A stretch of 64,000 bases of DNA from Allobosea caraganae (GTDB taxonomy: Bacteria > Pseudomonadota > Alphaproteobacteria > Rhizobiales > Beijerinckiaceae), in assembly GCF_003351345.1 (NCBI RefSeq), contig NZ_QQTO01000037.1, positions 1-64,000 of the forward strand, in the 5' to 3' direction. Position 1 is the first letter of the stretch, and each line of letters begins with the position of its first letter. Of the stretch, positions 24,081 to 33,273 are shown in pieces. The translations under genes were made by a program, and so were the position numbers. The notes beneath the pieces were generated by a model that searched no databases, was not told the DNA's origin, and saw only the letters and a program-made list of their open reading frames with translations.

Positions 24081-24109
24081 TGCGTAAGCAATCAGCTTAC
24101 GCATGTCAA
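24081..24109 (-). promoter_or_regulatory. higBA promoter with embedded operator
   Basis: Minus-strand -35 TTGACA (24109-24104), a 17-base spacer and -10 TACGCA (24086-24081). A perfect inverted repeat TGCGTAAGC-AATCA-GCTTACGCA (24081-24103) fills the spacer and -10 box, the expected position of a HigA operator. A further half-site TGCTTAC lies near 24114. Confidence 0.75.
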
Positions 24110-24133
24110 CATCTTGCTTACAGCAGACCCAGC

Positions 24134-25036
24134 TCAGATCGCCAGCATCAGCAGCAGACCGACCCCGCCCACGATCATCGCCATGCCCAAAAGCTCCCGC
24201 CGGCTCGTGCCCTCCGAGAAGATGCGGCGCGAGGCGATCTGGGCCAGCGGCACTTCGAGCAGCCCGAGCGTCCGCACGTTGGCGGCCGTCGTCAGCGAGA
24301 AGCCGATGAACCAGAATTGCGAGGCCGCCGCCCCCAGCAGGCCGGCCACGATCGAAGGCCGCCAGTTCCTGAGGATCGAGACCAGCGCCGGCCGGTTGGC
24401 GGCCAGCATGTAGACCATCAGGATCGTGGTCTGCAGGGCGAGCCCCAGCGCCAGGATCGTCGTCGCCCGCATCACGAAGCCACCTTCCGGCAGCATCTGG
24501 ATGGCGCCGCGATAGCCGATGGCCGAGAGCGCGAAGAAGGCCCCGGCCCCGATGCCGAGCACGGCCGGGCGCATGCCGGCACGCGAGAGCTTCTCGCCCG
24601 GCTTCCACGAGACCACGACGACGCCTGCGGTCGCGACCACGATCGCGATGAATTTCCACAGGCTCAGCGCATCGCCCAGCAGCAGCGCGCCGAACACCGC
24701 GACCTGCACCGGCTCGGTCTTGGTATAGGCCGTGGTCACGGCGAAGGAGCGCTCGCGCATCGCCGCCAGCATCAGCGCGGTGGCGGCGATCTGCGTCACG
24801 GCGCCCCAGGTGGTGACGCTGAGCGTCGTCAGGCTGATCGCCGGCGGCAGCCGCTCCGAGGCGACGCAGACCAGGACGAGGAACAGCAGCGCGAAGGGCA
24901 GGCCGAACAGGAAACGCACTTGCGTCGCGCCGATCACGCCGATCAGCTCGGTCAGCGAGCGCTGCGTCAGGTTGCGCGCAGTCTGCAGCAGGGCGGCGAG
25001 GATCGTCGCCGGAATCCAGAAAAGTGTGAAGCCCAC
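24134..25036 (-). CDS. EamA/DMT-family transporter
   Basis: A 300-residue inner-membrane protein with about ten hydrophobic segments in two EamA repeats (GATQVRFLFGLPFALLF in the first; a duplicated fold in the second half). Candidate start is the GTG at 25036. DMT proteins export or import metabolites such as amino acids; the substrate cannot be predicted. It stands alone, divergent from the D,D-carboxypeptidase gene and upstream of the higBA control region. Confidence 0.8.
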   Translation of the reverse strand: MGFTLFWIPATILAALLQTARNLTQRSLTELIGVIGATQVRFLFGLPFALLFLVLVCVASERLPPAISLTTLSVTTWGAVTQIAATALMLAAMRERSFAVTTAYTKTEPVQVAVFGALLLGDALSLWKFIAIVVATAGVVVVSWKPGEKLSRAGMRPAVLGIGAGAFFALSAIGYRGAIQMLPEGGFVMRATTILALGLALQTTILMVYMLAANRPALVSILRNWRPSIVAGLLGAAASQFWFIGFSLTTAANVRTLGLLEVPLAQIASRRIFSEGTSRRELLGMAMIVGGVGLLLMLAI

Positions 25037-25222
25037 GCGAGCATCCGGGGAGTTGGCGGAAGTGTTCCCGGCTTGTGAACCGGCACGCGCGACTAGGCAA
25101 ATCGCTCGGGTCGGGGTAGGTATGCATAAACGGGCGGAGTTGCTGAACCCGCCGTCTCGAAAATGCCGCACGCGTCGCGTTGAACCCTCAACCCTCGTCC
25201 AGACAGGTTCAAGACCCGCCCG

Positions 25223-26797
25223 ATGATCGCTTCCCGCTTCGCCATCACCCTTGCCCTTGGCCTCGCAATGGCGGCTCCGGCGCTCGCCGGCACCAGCCTC
25301 GTGATCGACGCCAATAGCGGCGAGGTCCTCTCCAGCGAGAACCCGACGCAGGCCTGGCACCCGGCCTCGACCACCAAGATGATGACGATCTACCTGGCGC
25401 TGAAGGCGGTGCGCGCAGGCAAGCTTGGGCTGGAGACCGCGATTCCCGCCTCCAGGCTGGCCGCCAGCCAGCCGCGCGTGAAGGTCTACATCAAGCCGGG
25501 CCAGGAGATCACGCTCGACAACGCGCTGCGCATCATGATGGTGAAGTCGGCCAACGACATCGCCTATGTCGTGGCCGAGGGCGTCGGCGGCGACGTGCCG
25601 ACCTTCGTCTCGATGATGAATGCCGAGGCGCAGCGGCTCGGCATGCGCGACACCCGCTTCACCAACCCCAATGGCTGGCACGACCCCAACCAGCAGGTCA
25701 GCGCCCGCGACCTCGCCGTGCTCGCCATGGCGCTGATGCATGATTTCCCGGATTATTCCGACTATTGGAACACCGGCGCGCTCCAGCTCGGCCGGCAGAT
25801 CATCCACAACACCAACGGGCTCGTCGGCCGCTATTCCGGCATTGGCGGCATGAAGACCGGCTTCACCTGCGCGTCGGGCTTCAATGTCGTGGCTGTGGCG
25901 AACCGCGGCGGCCGCACCCTGATCGCCGTCGTGCTCGGCGCCGTCTCCGGCACCGAGCGCACGGTCAAGGCGGCGCAGCTGCTCGATGACGGCTTCTCGA
26001 AATGGGGCGGCAGCGGTTACACGGTGGCAAGCCTGCCCTCCGGCAGCGGCGGTCGCGCCTATAGCGTCTGCGACGAGGTCCGCCGCAGGGGCGGCGGCGC
26101 GGCGCTGGCCGACGATGCCGATTCCTCCGGGCCGATCAGCGGCGTCGGCGTCCAGGCTCTCGGTGGCAATGCCGAAGGCACCTCCGACCGCTTCCCCGTT
26201 GGCGGCCCACAGCCGGCGCTGACCGGCGCGATGCTCAGCCGCTCCGGCTCGGGCCGGCTCTCGCTCGGCCCGCGCGCCCAGATGGTGCCGATCCCGGTCG
26301 CCTTCGGCCGCAGCGCCGGCTCCGCCTCGGCTCCGCTCGCCGCCAATGTCGCCGGCCGCGCCGACACCCAGGTGGCGCGCGGCGCGCCGGTGATCGTGCC
26401 GGGTGCCCCCGTCGCCGCAGGCCTGATCCCCACGACGCGCACGCCCTCCAATAATGGCGGCATTCCCGGCACGACCCGCGCCTTCGCGCCAACCACCGAG
26501 CAAGGCGAGGACGATCCGCTGCCGCCGGTCAACGGCACTGCCGCCGGTGGCCCTCTGCGCCTCCAGGGCGCGATCCAAGCTGGCGCTGCGACCGCGACCA
26601 GCCTGCGTCCCGGTGCCGCCGCCGGCATCAAGCAGGCGGCGCGCACCCCTGCCAAGCCGCTCGTCGCCAAGCCCGAGCCGGCCAAGGCCGAGGGCAAGGC
26701 CAAGCCGAGCCATGCCGCGGCCAAGCCGCAGCCGGCGAAGCCGGGCGCCGGCAAGCCAGCCGCCAAGCCCAAGGCCAAGCAGAACAGCGACACCTGA
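25223..26797 (+). CDS. D-alanyl-D-alanine carboxypeptidase (DacA/DacF class) with Lys/Pro-rich tail
   Basis: A 524-residue periplasmic penicillin-binding protein of the S11 family that trims the terminal D-Ala of peptidoglycan stems. A signal peptide (ITLALGLAMAAPALA) cleaves near residue 22. The catalytic set is S49-x-x-K52 (STTK), S109-A-N111 and K211-T-G213. After about residue 270 the sequence becomes low-complexity, and from about 470 it is Ala/Lys/Pro-rich (KPEPAKAEGKAKPS...), longer than in enterobacterial DacA and without an obvious SPOR or membrane anchor. A GCTCTCGCGAGAGC palindrome follows the stop directly. Confidence 0.93.
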   Translation: MIASRFAITLALGLAMAAPALAGTSLVIDANSGEVLSSENPTQAWHPASTTKMMTIYLALKAVRAGKLGLETAIPASRLAASQPRVKVYIKPGQEITLDNALRIMMVKSANDIAYVVAEGVGGDVPTFVSMMNAEAQRLGMRDTRFTNPNGWHDPNQQVSARDLAVLAMALMHDFPDYSDYWNTGALQLGRQIIHNTNGLVGRYSGIGGMKTGFTCASGFNVVAVANRGGRTLIAVVLGAVSGTERTVKAAQLLDDGFSKWGGSGYTVASLPSGSGGRAYSVCDEVRRRGGGAALADDADSSGPISGVGVQALGGNAEGTSDRFPVGGPQPALTGAMLSRSGSGRLSLGPRAQMVPIPVAFGRSAGSASAPLAANVAGRADTQVARGAPVIVPGAPVAAGLIPTTRTPSNNGGIPGTTRAFAPTTEQGEDDPLPPVNGTAAGGPLRLQGAIQAGAATATSLRPGAAAGIKQAARTPAKPLVAKPEPAKAEGKAKPSHAAAKPQPAKPGAGKPAAKPKAKQNSDT

Positions 26798-26811
26798 GCT
26801 CTCGCGAGAGC
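26798..26811. other. Perfect palindrome directly after the carboxypeptidase stop
   Basis: GCTCTCGCGAGAGC is its own reverse complement. As RNA it could give only a tight stem, and no T tract follows, so a terminator role is uncertain. Confidence 0.4.
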
Positions 26812-26813
26812 GC

Positions 26814-26887
26814 TGGAGCATGATGTCGTCCGAAAACCGGTTCCCACTATTCGCTAGCGCGGACCTCCGGTTCGGCATCGTGCTCTG
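26814..26887. repeat. Dispersed palindromic repeat, CCGAAAACCGG family, copy 2
   Basis: TGGAGCATGATGTCGTCCGA leads into AAACCGGTTCCCACTATTCG and ends CGGCATCGTGCTCTGA. The ends GAGCATGAT/ATCGTGCTC pair imperfectly. It shares the CGAAAACCGG core with 6581-6630 and provides the sequence in front of the next gene's GTG. Confidence 0.7.
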
Positions 26888-26889
26888 AC

Positions 26890-27792
26890 GTGATTGCCGG
26901 GCCTGACAGCGCCGCGAGACAGCAAGGCATTGCGCTCGCGCTGGCCTCGGCCGCCGCCTTTGGCAGCAACATCATCGGCGCTCAGTTGGCGGGCCAGGCC
27001 GGGTTGAGCGGCCCGCTCCTGGTGTTCTACCGCGTCTTCATCATGCTGGCGCTGGTCGGCGTCGCAGCCGCGCTGCTGCGCGCTTCTCTGAGGATCCCGC
27101 CCGGGCAAGGCCGCCCGCTGATCGCCTTCGGCCTGACCAGTGCCCTGGTCGGCTCGGCCTACCTTTCCTCGGTCGCCTTCGTGCCGGTCAGCGTCGCGGC
27201 GGTGGTGTTCTACACCTTCCCCGTTCTGATCGTGCTGGCCGAGCCGCTGCTGACGCCGGCCCGTTTCAGCCCCGACCGGCTCGTCATCGCACTCGTCGCC
27301 TTTCTCGGCGTGGCCTTGGTCGTGGGACCCGGCCTCGACGGGCTCGATCTGCGCGGGCTCGCCTTGGCGATGGCCGCGAGCGTGCTGGCCGCGGCCCAGT
27401 TCTTTGCGGCAGGAGCCTGCGCCAGAACACCGCTGGTGCCCAAGCTGCTCTGGTCGCACCTGCTGATCCTGCCGGTCACGATCATCATCCTCTGGCTCGT
27501 CGGCGGCTTCCTGCCGCCACAGGCGATCGCAGTCGCCCCGCTCGCCTTCGCGCTTGCCACCGGCACCTACCTGCTCGGCTTCCTGCTCCAGGTCATGGCG
27601 CTGGCGCGCGTCGCGCCGGGCGCCGCAGCCCTGGCCTTCTGCGCCGAACCGGTCTTCAGCGTCGCCATCGCCGCTGTCGTGCTCGGCGAGCGTCTCGGGC
27701 CGGTGCAATATGCAGGCGGCGCACTTGTCGTCGGCGCCATCATGGCCAATGTAATACTAGAACAAAAGCGGGCGCAGCCAGCGCCGGCATGA
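26890..27792 (+). CDS. EamA/DMT-family transporter, upstream of cobW-like gene
   Basis: A 300-residue ten-segment DMT carrier (GSNIIGAQLAGQ; SVAFVPVSVAAVVFYTFPVL; ARVAPGAAALAFCAEPVFS). The start is a GTG directly after a palindromic repeat. Only one base separates its stop from the ATG of the CobW-type GTPase, so the two are almost certainly co-translated. That pairing suggests a transport task linked to metal supply, but this is inference; the substrate is unknown. Confidence 0.82.
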   Translation: MIAGPDSAARQQGIALALASAAAFGSNIIGAQLAGQAGLSGPLLVFYRVFIMLALVGVAAALLRASLRIPPGQGRPLIAFGLTSALVGSAYLSSVAFVPVSVAAVVFYTFPVLIVLAEPLLTPARFSPDRLVIALVAFLGVALVVGPGLDGLDLRGLALAMAASVLAAAQFFAAGACARTPLVPKLLWSHLLILPVTIIILWLVGGFLPPQAIAVAPLAFALATGTYLLGFLLQVMALARVAPGAAALAFCAEPVFSVAIAAVVLGERLGPVQYAGGALVVGAIMANVILEQKRAQPAPA

Positions 27793-27793
27793 C

Positions 27794-28915
27794 ATGGCGC
27801 GACGCATGACCGGCGAAGACAAGAAGCCAACCCCGATCCCGCTCACCCTGCTGACCGGCTTCCTCGGCGCCGGCAAGACGACGCTGCTCAACCGGCTGCT
27901 CAAGGACCCGGCGCTGGCCGATACGCTCGTCATCGTCAACGAGTTCGGCGAGATCGGCCTCGACCACCTGCTGATCCAGGGCGTCGAGGAGAACATGATC
28001 CTGCTCGCCTCGGGCTGCCTGTGCTGCACCATCCGCGACGACCTGATCGTCACGCTCGAGGACCTGCTGCGCCGCCGCGACAATGGCCGCATCGCTCCCT
28101 TCAGGCGCATCGTGATCGAGACCACCGGCCTCGCCGATCCCGCCCCGATCCTGAACGTGCTGATCAACCACCCCTATCTCGCCATGCGCTTCCGGCTCGA
28201 CGGCGTCGTCACGCTGGTCGACGCGGTCAACGGCATGGCGACGCTCGATGAGCACGAAGAGGCGCGCAGGCAGGTCATCGCCGCCGACCGCATCGTGCTG
28301 ACCAAGGCCGACCTGCTCGATGGCGCCGAAGCGGCCGAGCCGCTGCGGCTGCGGCTCACCGCGCTCAATCCCGGTATCCGCCTGCTAAGCCCGCAAGCCG
28401 CCGCGGACGCCCTGATCAGCGCAGGCCTCTACGATCTGAGCAGGAGGCCCGGCGCGCTGCGGCAGTGGCTGGCCGTAGAGGCGTTGGAGGACGGTGGTCA
28501 CGACCACCACCATGGCCATGATCATCATCACGACCACGACGATGCGCACCATCACGGCCAGCGCCACCACCACGACGTCAACCGCCATGACGAGAGCATC
28601 CGCGCCTTCGTCCTGGCTGCCGAAACGCCCATCAACCTCGCGAGCTTCGAGCTGTTCTGGACGCTGCTGCGCTCGACCCATGGCTCCAAGCTGCTGCGGC
28701 TGAAGGGCCTGGTCGCGCTCAGCGAAAACCCCGCGCAGCCGCTCCTGGTCCATGCCGTGCAGCAGATCCTGCACGAGCCGGTCCTGCTCGAGGGCTGGCC
28801 CGACGCCGACCATCGCTCCCGCCTCGTCCTGATCGTCAAGGACCTCGACGAGACCATTGTGCAGCGGCTCTGGGCCGCCTTCCTCGGCCAGACGGCGAAG
28901 CCGGCCATGGCCTGA
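27794..28915 (+). CDS. CobW/COG0523 G3E GTPase metallochaperone
   Basis: A 373-residue cytoplasmic GTPase. Walker A GFLGAGKTTLLN lies near residue 22, the metal-binding CLCC motif near residue 75 (SGCLCCTI), the G3E signature in IETTGLADPAP, and LTKADL for guanine recognition. A His-rich linker at about residues 233-262 (HDHHHGHDHHHDHDD...HHHGQRHHHD) points to zinc, nickel or cobalt buffering. The C-terminal CobW domain follows (VLAAETPINLASFELF...). It is co-transcribed with the DMT gene. No Zur box or cobalamin genes are visible, so the metal is unresolved; zinc is my first guess. Confidence 0.9.
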   Translation: MARRMTGEDKKPTPIPLTLLTGFLGAGKTTLLNRLLKDPALADTLVIVNEFGEIGLDHLLIQGVEENMILLASGCLCCTIRDDLIVTLEDLLRRRDNGRIAPFRRIVIETTGLADPAPILNVLINHPYLAMRFRLDGVVTLVDAVNGMATLDEHEEARRQVIAADRIVLTKADLLDGAEAAEPLRLRLTALNPGIRLLSPQAAADALISAGLYDLSRRPGALRQWLAVEALEDGGHDHHHGHDHHHDHDDAHHHGQRHHHDVNRHDESIRAFVLAAETPINLASFELFWTLLRSTHGSKLLRLKGLVALSENPAQPLLVHAVQQILHEPVLLEGWPDADHRSRLVLIVKDLDETIVQRLWAAFLGQTAKPAMA

Positions 28916-29038
28916 GACAAACCGTTCTGGCCCCGCTTTTGAACCCCAACGCCTGATCGCCCGCCGCGCGCCTCTCCGCTTGCCAATCTGGCACGGAACC
29001 GCACCGGGACGATCCAGCGCAGGGACGGGCAGGGTCGG

Positions 29039-30175
29039 ATGAATCGGATCGTTGCTTTGGAAGGCCTCAGCACCGGCAGCACGCAGCTGTCAGCCGGATC
29101 GCGCGTCGTTCCGCTTCCCGATTTGCCGCTGCATCTCGAGTTCCGGCCACTCTCCAACTGCGCCGAGATCCGCGCCGCCTGGAGCGATCTCGCGTCCCGC
29201 GCACTCGAGCCCAACCCGTTCTTCGAGCCCGATATCGCGCTCGCCGCGGCCCAGCATCTCGTCGCCTTCCGGGACGCCGCTGCGATCCTGGTCTGGCAAG
29301 GTGCGGAGGGCAGCCCCGCACGCCGCCTCATGGGCTTCCTGCCCTGCTTGCCGAACAACCGCCTGTTCGGCCCGGATGCGCTCACCGTCCTCGCCGATCC
29401 GCGCCTCTTCAATGGCGCGCCACTGCTCGACCGCCTGCAGGCTGACGAGGTCCTCGACGCGATCCTGACCCGCAAGCCCGCCCGTCGTGGCCTCGCCCTG
29501 CGCGAGATCGACCTTGACGGCCCCTTCGCCCAGGCCTTGCAACGCGCCGGCGAGCGGCTCGGCCTGCCGATCAGGCGGGAACGCACCGCAGCCCCTCGCC
29601 CACTGCACAAGGCCGAGCCGACCGACACCACCGCGCTCAAGCAGGCGCTCGCCCGCGAGGGCAAGCTGACGCTGGTCGAGGCCGGCCCGCGCAGCGACAT
29701 CCGCGACGCGATCGAGATCGTGCTGGCGCTGGAAGCCTCCGGCCCGCGCGCCCGCGCCGGCAATGCAACGCTGCAGGACACGCGCGAGGTCGGCTTCGTC
29801 CGCGCGATGACCCGCGGCCTCGCTCGCATCAGGCAATGCCGCACCGGCCTGCTGATGCTGGGCGAACGCCCCATCGCCGGCGCGATCATCCTCGGCAAGG
29901 CGCAGCGCGGCTGGCTCTACGTTTCGACGCAGGACGAGGCCTACGCCGCCTTCGAGCCCGAGCGGCTTCTGCTCGCGCTGATGCAGCAGGCGACGCCCGC
30001 ACGCCAGATCCTGCGCCGAAGCGGGCAATCCCTGTCGGGGGCCGCTCCCATTGCCATCGGCGGGTTTACGGTATCGGCGCGCCCCGAGCATTCGCCGAAG
30101 CACCTAGCCCTGCGCGCCCGCGACGCCTTGCGCCGCGGCGGTTTCAGGCTTCGGCGCGCAGCAGCCGGCGAATGA
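29039..30175 (+). CDS. GNAT-fold (BcsL/CelD or FemAB-like) acetyltransferase
   Basis: A 378-residue protein. The first 200 residues have the pattern 'AEIRAAWSDLASRALEPNPFFEP' typical of CelD/BcsL-like proteins; the C-terminal half (GFVRAMTRGLARIRQCRTGLLMLGERPIAGAI, WLYVSTQDEAYAAFEPERLLLALM) fits the GNAT acyl-CoA fold. Members act on polysaccharide or lipid intermediates, but the substrate here is unknown. Its 3' end overlaps the convergent acyl-CoA ligase by 32 bases. Confidence 0.65.
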   Translation: MNRIVALEGLSTGSTQLSAGSRVVPLPDLPLHLEFRPLSNCAEIRAAWSDLASRALEPNPFFEPDIALAAAQHLVAFRDAAAILVWQGAEGSPARRLMGFLPCLPNNRLFGPDALTVLADPRLFNGAPLLDRLQADEVLDAILTRKPARRGLALREIDLDGPFAQALQRAGERLGLPIRRERTAAPRPLHKAEPTDTTALKQALAREGKLTLVEAGPRSDIRDAIEIVLALEASGPRARAGNATLQDTREVGFVRAMTRGLARIRQCRTGLLMLGERPIAGAIILGKAQRGWLYVSTQDEAYAAFEPERLLLALMQQATPARQILRRSGQSLSGAAPIAIGGFTVSARPEHSPKHLALRARDALRRGGFRLRRAAAGE

Positions 30176-31760
30176 TCTTGCCGGTCGTGGTCAGCGGCAG
30201 CTCGTCGCGGAAGGCGATCTCGCGCGGATATTCATGCGCCGAGAGCCGCTCGCGGACGAAGGCCTGAAGCTCGCCGACCAGCTCTGGCGAGGGCGAAAAG
30301 CCCGGCTTCAGCACGACGAAGGCCTTGACGATCTCGGTGCGCAGCGCATCCGGCTTGCCGACGACGGCGGCAAGCGCGACCGCGGGATGCCGCAGCAGGC
30401 AATCCTCGATCTCGACCGGGCCGATGCGATAGCCCGAGGAGGTGATGACGTCGTCGTCGCGGCCGACGAAGCGGACATAGCCCTCGGCGTCGCCGACCGC
30501 CTGATCGCCGGTCGTCATCCAGTCGCCGATGAATTTTTCCGCCGTCGCCTCCGGCTTGCGCCAATAGCCGAGGAACATCACCGGGTTCGGCCGGTGGATG
30601 GCAATCTGCCCCTCCTCGCCGGGCGCACAGAAGGAGCCATCCGGCCGGATCACCGCGACCTCGTGCCCCGGCGTCGCCTTGCCGATGAAGCCCGGTTTGC
30701 TGATGCCGATCGCGGCGCAGGAGGAGAGCACGAGGTTGCACTCGGTCTGGCCATAGGCCTCATTGATCGTCAGCCCGAGCGCCTCGCGACCCCATTCCAG
30801 TGTCTCGGCCCCAAGCGCCTCGCCGGCTGAGGCAATGGTGCGCAGGTTGAGCGCAAAACGCTCGCGCGGCCGTTCGACCGAACGCAGCATCCGCAGCGCC
30901 GTCGGCGGGATGAAGGCGTTGCGGATGCCGAGATCGGCCATCAGCCGGAAGGCCGCCTCGGGATCGAACTTGAGCTGTGGCCACGCTACCACCGGCACGC
31001 CGAAATGTAGCGCCGGCAGCAGCATGTTGAGCAGCCCGCCAGCCCAGGCCCAATCCGCCGGCGTCCAGGCGAGGTCGCCCGTCTCAGGCAGGAACTCGTG
31101 CACCATCTGCACGCCCGGCAAATGGCCCGGCAGCACGCGGTGGCCATGCAGCGCGCCCTTGGGATTGCCGGTCGTGCCGGAGGTGTAGATCATCAGCGCC
31201 GGATCGTCGGGACCGGTCGCGACCGGCGCGAAATCAGGGCTGGCTTCGCCGAGCAGCCGCTCCCAATCCTCGGCGCCCGCACCCGCGCCATCGGTCGAGA
31301 CGGCCAGCTCCAGTTCGGCAGGCGGCTCGGCGATCTGCCGCAGCTTGGCGAGGCCGACGGCATTGGTGACGATGGCCTTCGCGCCGGAATCGCCCAGCCG
31401 ATAGGCCAGCGCATCGACGCCGAACAGAGCCGCCAGCGGCACCGCGATGGCCCCCAGCTTGTAGGCCGCCAGATGCGAGACCAGTACCGCCCGCCCCTGC
31501 GGCAGCAGGATCGCGACCCGGTCGCCCCGGGCGATACCTCGCGCCCGCAGCGCGTTCGCCAGTTGGTTCGACTGCTCCCGCAGCGTGCCGAAGCTGACCG
31601 GCGTCGCGCGCCAATCCGGCGCAACCTCGATGATCGCCGTGCGCCCGGGCTCGCGCTCGGCCCAGCGGTCGCAGACATCGACGGCGATGTTGTAGCGTTC
31701 GGGAATCCGCCAACGAAATTCGGCGCGCAGGCGGTCGTAGTCACGCAGGTCTGGCAGCAT
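30144..31760 (-). CDS. AMP-forming acyl-CoA synthetase
   Basis: A 538-residue ANL-superfamily ligase that activates a carboxylic acid to its CoA thioester through an acyl-AMP. The P-loop-like MIYTSGTTGNPKGALHGHR is near residue 188, followed by NEAYGQTECN, the hinge region DEGYVRFVGRDDD-type motif, SSGYRIGPVEIED, and the C-terminal catalytic lysine in TTTGKIIRRLLR. Relatives include medium-chain and acetoacetyl-CoA-type synthetases; the acid is not determinable. It overlaps the convergent GNAT gene by 32 bases. Confidence 0.88.
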   Translation of the reverse strand: MLPDLRDYDRLRAEFRWRIPERYNIAVDVCDRWAEREPGRTAIIEVAPDWRATPVSFGTLREQSNQLANALRARGIARGDRVAILLPQGRAVLVSHLAAYKLGAIAVPLAALFGVDALAYRLGDSGAKAIVTNAVGLAKLRQIAEPPAELELAVSTDGAGAGAEDWERLLGEASPDFAPVATGPDDPALMIYTSGTTGNPKGALHGHRVLPGHLPGVQMVHEFLPETGDLAWTPADWAWAGGLLNMLLPALHFGVPVVAWPQLKFDPEAAFRLMADLGIRNAFIPPTALRMLRSVERPRERFALNLRTIASAGEALGAETLEWGREALGLTINEAYGQTECNLVLSSCAAIGISKPGFIGKATPGHEVAVIRPDGSFCAPGEEGQIAIHRPNPVMFLGYWRKPEATAEKFIGDWMTTGDQAVGDAEGYVRFVGRDDDVITSSGYRIGPVEIEDCLLRHPAVALAAVVGKPDALRTEIVKAFVVLKPGFSPSPELVGELQAFVRERLSAHEYPREIAFRDELPLTTTGKIIRRLLRAEA

Positions 31761-31892
31761 CGGGTCCGGAGCGAAGGCGGAACGGGTGGCGGCGGCACGC
31801 CGTCGTCAAGGCGTCACGCTTCTAGCACCGTCACTCCGCGCCCGCCATTCGCCTGCTGCCCTCCGGGCATTCGCCGGATGCGAGCGGCTGGC

Positions 31893-32948
31893 TCAAAACT
31901 TCCGCTGCTCGTGCGGCGGCAAATAGCTCTCGGTGAAGGCGGTGCCCGCCCTCTCCTTGTCGCGGAACGGAGCCGCCAGCGCCAATTGGTCGAGCGCGCG
32001 GACCCAGCGGGCAGGGTCGATGCCGCCGAAGCCGTTGGTCCTGGCCCAGGGCGTCATCACGTTCTGCTCGATCGTCATCTTGAGCCGCTCGACCTCGACA
32101 TCGAGCCTGGCGATGTCGTTGCGCTTGATCACGAGCTGGCCACCAATTTCGGGATTGGCGATCGCGTCCTTGATGCTCTGGGTGATCGCCCGCAGCAGCC
32201 CGCGCACCGCATCGGGCTTCTCGGCCGCGAATTTCGGCGAGACCATCACCGCGTTGCCGTAGAGCTCGACGCCGTAATCCGCCATCAGCAGGGTGACGAT
32301 ATCGTCGGCCGGCACGCCGCGCGCCTTCAGGTTGATGAAGGAGGAGTTGGCGAAGCCGAACACGGCATCGACCTCGCCGGCGGCCAGCATCGGCTCGCGC
32401 ACGGGGAAGCCGACATTCTCCAGCCGGATCTTGCTGTCGTCGATCTTGTTCACGGCCTTGAAGATCGGCCAGTGCGCGAAGGCGGCGTCCGCCGCCGGCG
32501 CGCCGAACTTCTTGCCCTCGAGCGTCTTCACGTCGCTGGTGACGCCGCGGCTCTTGCGGCCGACGATGGCGAAGGGCGGCCTGTCATAGACCATCATCAC
32601 CGCCTTGAGGTCGATGCTCGGATTCTCGTCGCGATAGCGGATCAGCGCGTTGACGTCGCCGAAGCCGGCATCATAGGCGCCGGAGGCCACCCGCGGGATC
32701 GACTCGCGCGAGCCGTTGCCGGCATCGATGGTGACGTCGAGCCCCTCGGCTTTGAAATAGCCCTTCTCCTGCGCCATCAGGAACAACGCCGCCGGCCCCT
32801 CGAAGCGCCAGTCCAGCGTGAAGCGCACCGGCGTCTGGGCCGAGGCCGAATGGAAGCCGCTGAAGCTCACCAGGGCAGCGCCGAGAGCGCCCAGCAGGCC
32901 GAACAGGCGGCGCCGGCCAAACGATCCCTGGACTTCATTGGCAGACAT
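31893..32948 (-). CDS. ABC transporter substrate-binding protein, NMT1/THI5 family
   Basis: A 351-residue periplasmic binding protein. A Tat-like FGRRRLFGLLGALGAAL segment leads into a signal cleavage near SASA-Q. The mature part starts VRFTLDWRFEGPAALFLMAQEKGYFKAEGLDV, the hallmark of SsuA/ThiY/TauA-type binding proteins for sulfonates, thiamine precursors or aromatic acids. No permease or ATPase gene is adjacent, so it is an orphan; its partners must lie elsewhere. Confidence 0.87.
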   Translation of the reverse strand: MSANEVQGSFGRRRLFGLLGALGAALVSFSGFHSASAQTPVRFTLDWRFEGPAALFLMAQEKGYFKAEGLDVTIDAGNGSRESIPRVASGAYDAGFGDVNALIRYRDENPSIDLKAVMMVYDRPPFAIVGRKSRGVTSDVKTLEGKKFGAPAADAAFAHWPIFKAVNKIDDSKIRLENVGFPVREPMLAAGEVDAVFGFANSSFINLKARGVPADDIVTLLMADYGVELYGNAVMVSPKFAAEKPDAVRGLLRAITQSIKDAIANPEIGGQLVIKRNDIARLDVEVERLKMTIEQNVMTPWARTNGFGGIDPARWVRALDQLALAAPFRDKERAGTAFTESYLPPHEQRKF

Positions 32949-33273
32949 CGGCGGCTCCGGATTCAGCGCGCGAGGGAAACGAGATCGGCGGGCAGCCCGT
33001 CATCGGCATCGGCAAGACCCTGGCAAAGGACCCTTGCGCTGGCCTGATCGAGCGGACCTGACGGAAATCATGCCGAGCCGACATGAACACCGCCTTAAGC
33101 CGCCACCTGTGGGCGCTGGACTCGCGGCCGATCAGCTCTCCGCGTCATTGCGAGGAGCGTAGCGACGAAGCAACCCAGGGGGACCGGGCGAGCGAGACCC
33201 CTGGGTTGCTTCGCTGCGCTCGCAATGACGGGTACGGCTGATCGGCCGCGCCAGTAGAATTATCAACCGGTCG
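32949..33273. other. Intergenic region holding a palindromic repeat
   Basis: No gene seen. It contains the repeat at 33143-33230 and presumably the promoter of the binding-protein gene. Confidence 0.6.
33143..33230. repeat. CGTCATTGCGAG palindromic repeat, copy 1
   Basis: CGTCATTGCGAG...CTCGCAATGACG ends with inner partners AAGCAACCCAGG/CCTGGGTTGCTT. The same family appears at 48765-48848 and, in short form, at 54968-54997. Confidence 0.75.

Noticed and set aside
25037-26878. Minus-strand open frame continuing upstream of the EamA gene through the carboxypeptidase locus
   Set aside because: It is antisense to a well-supported D,D-carboxypeptidase, has no recognisable domain, and only its last 300 codons match a DMT transporter.
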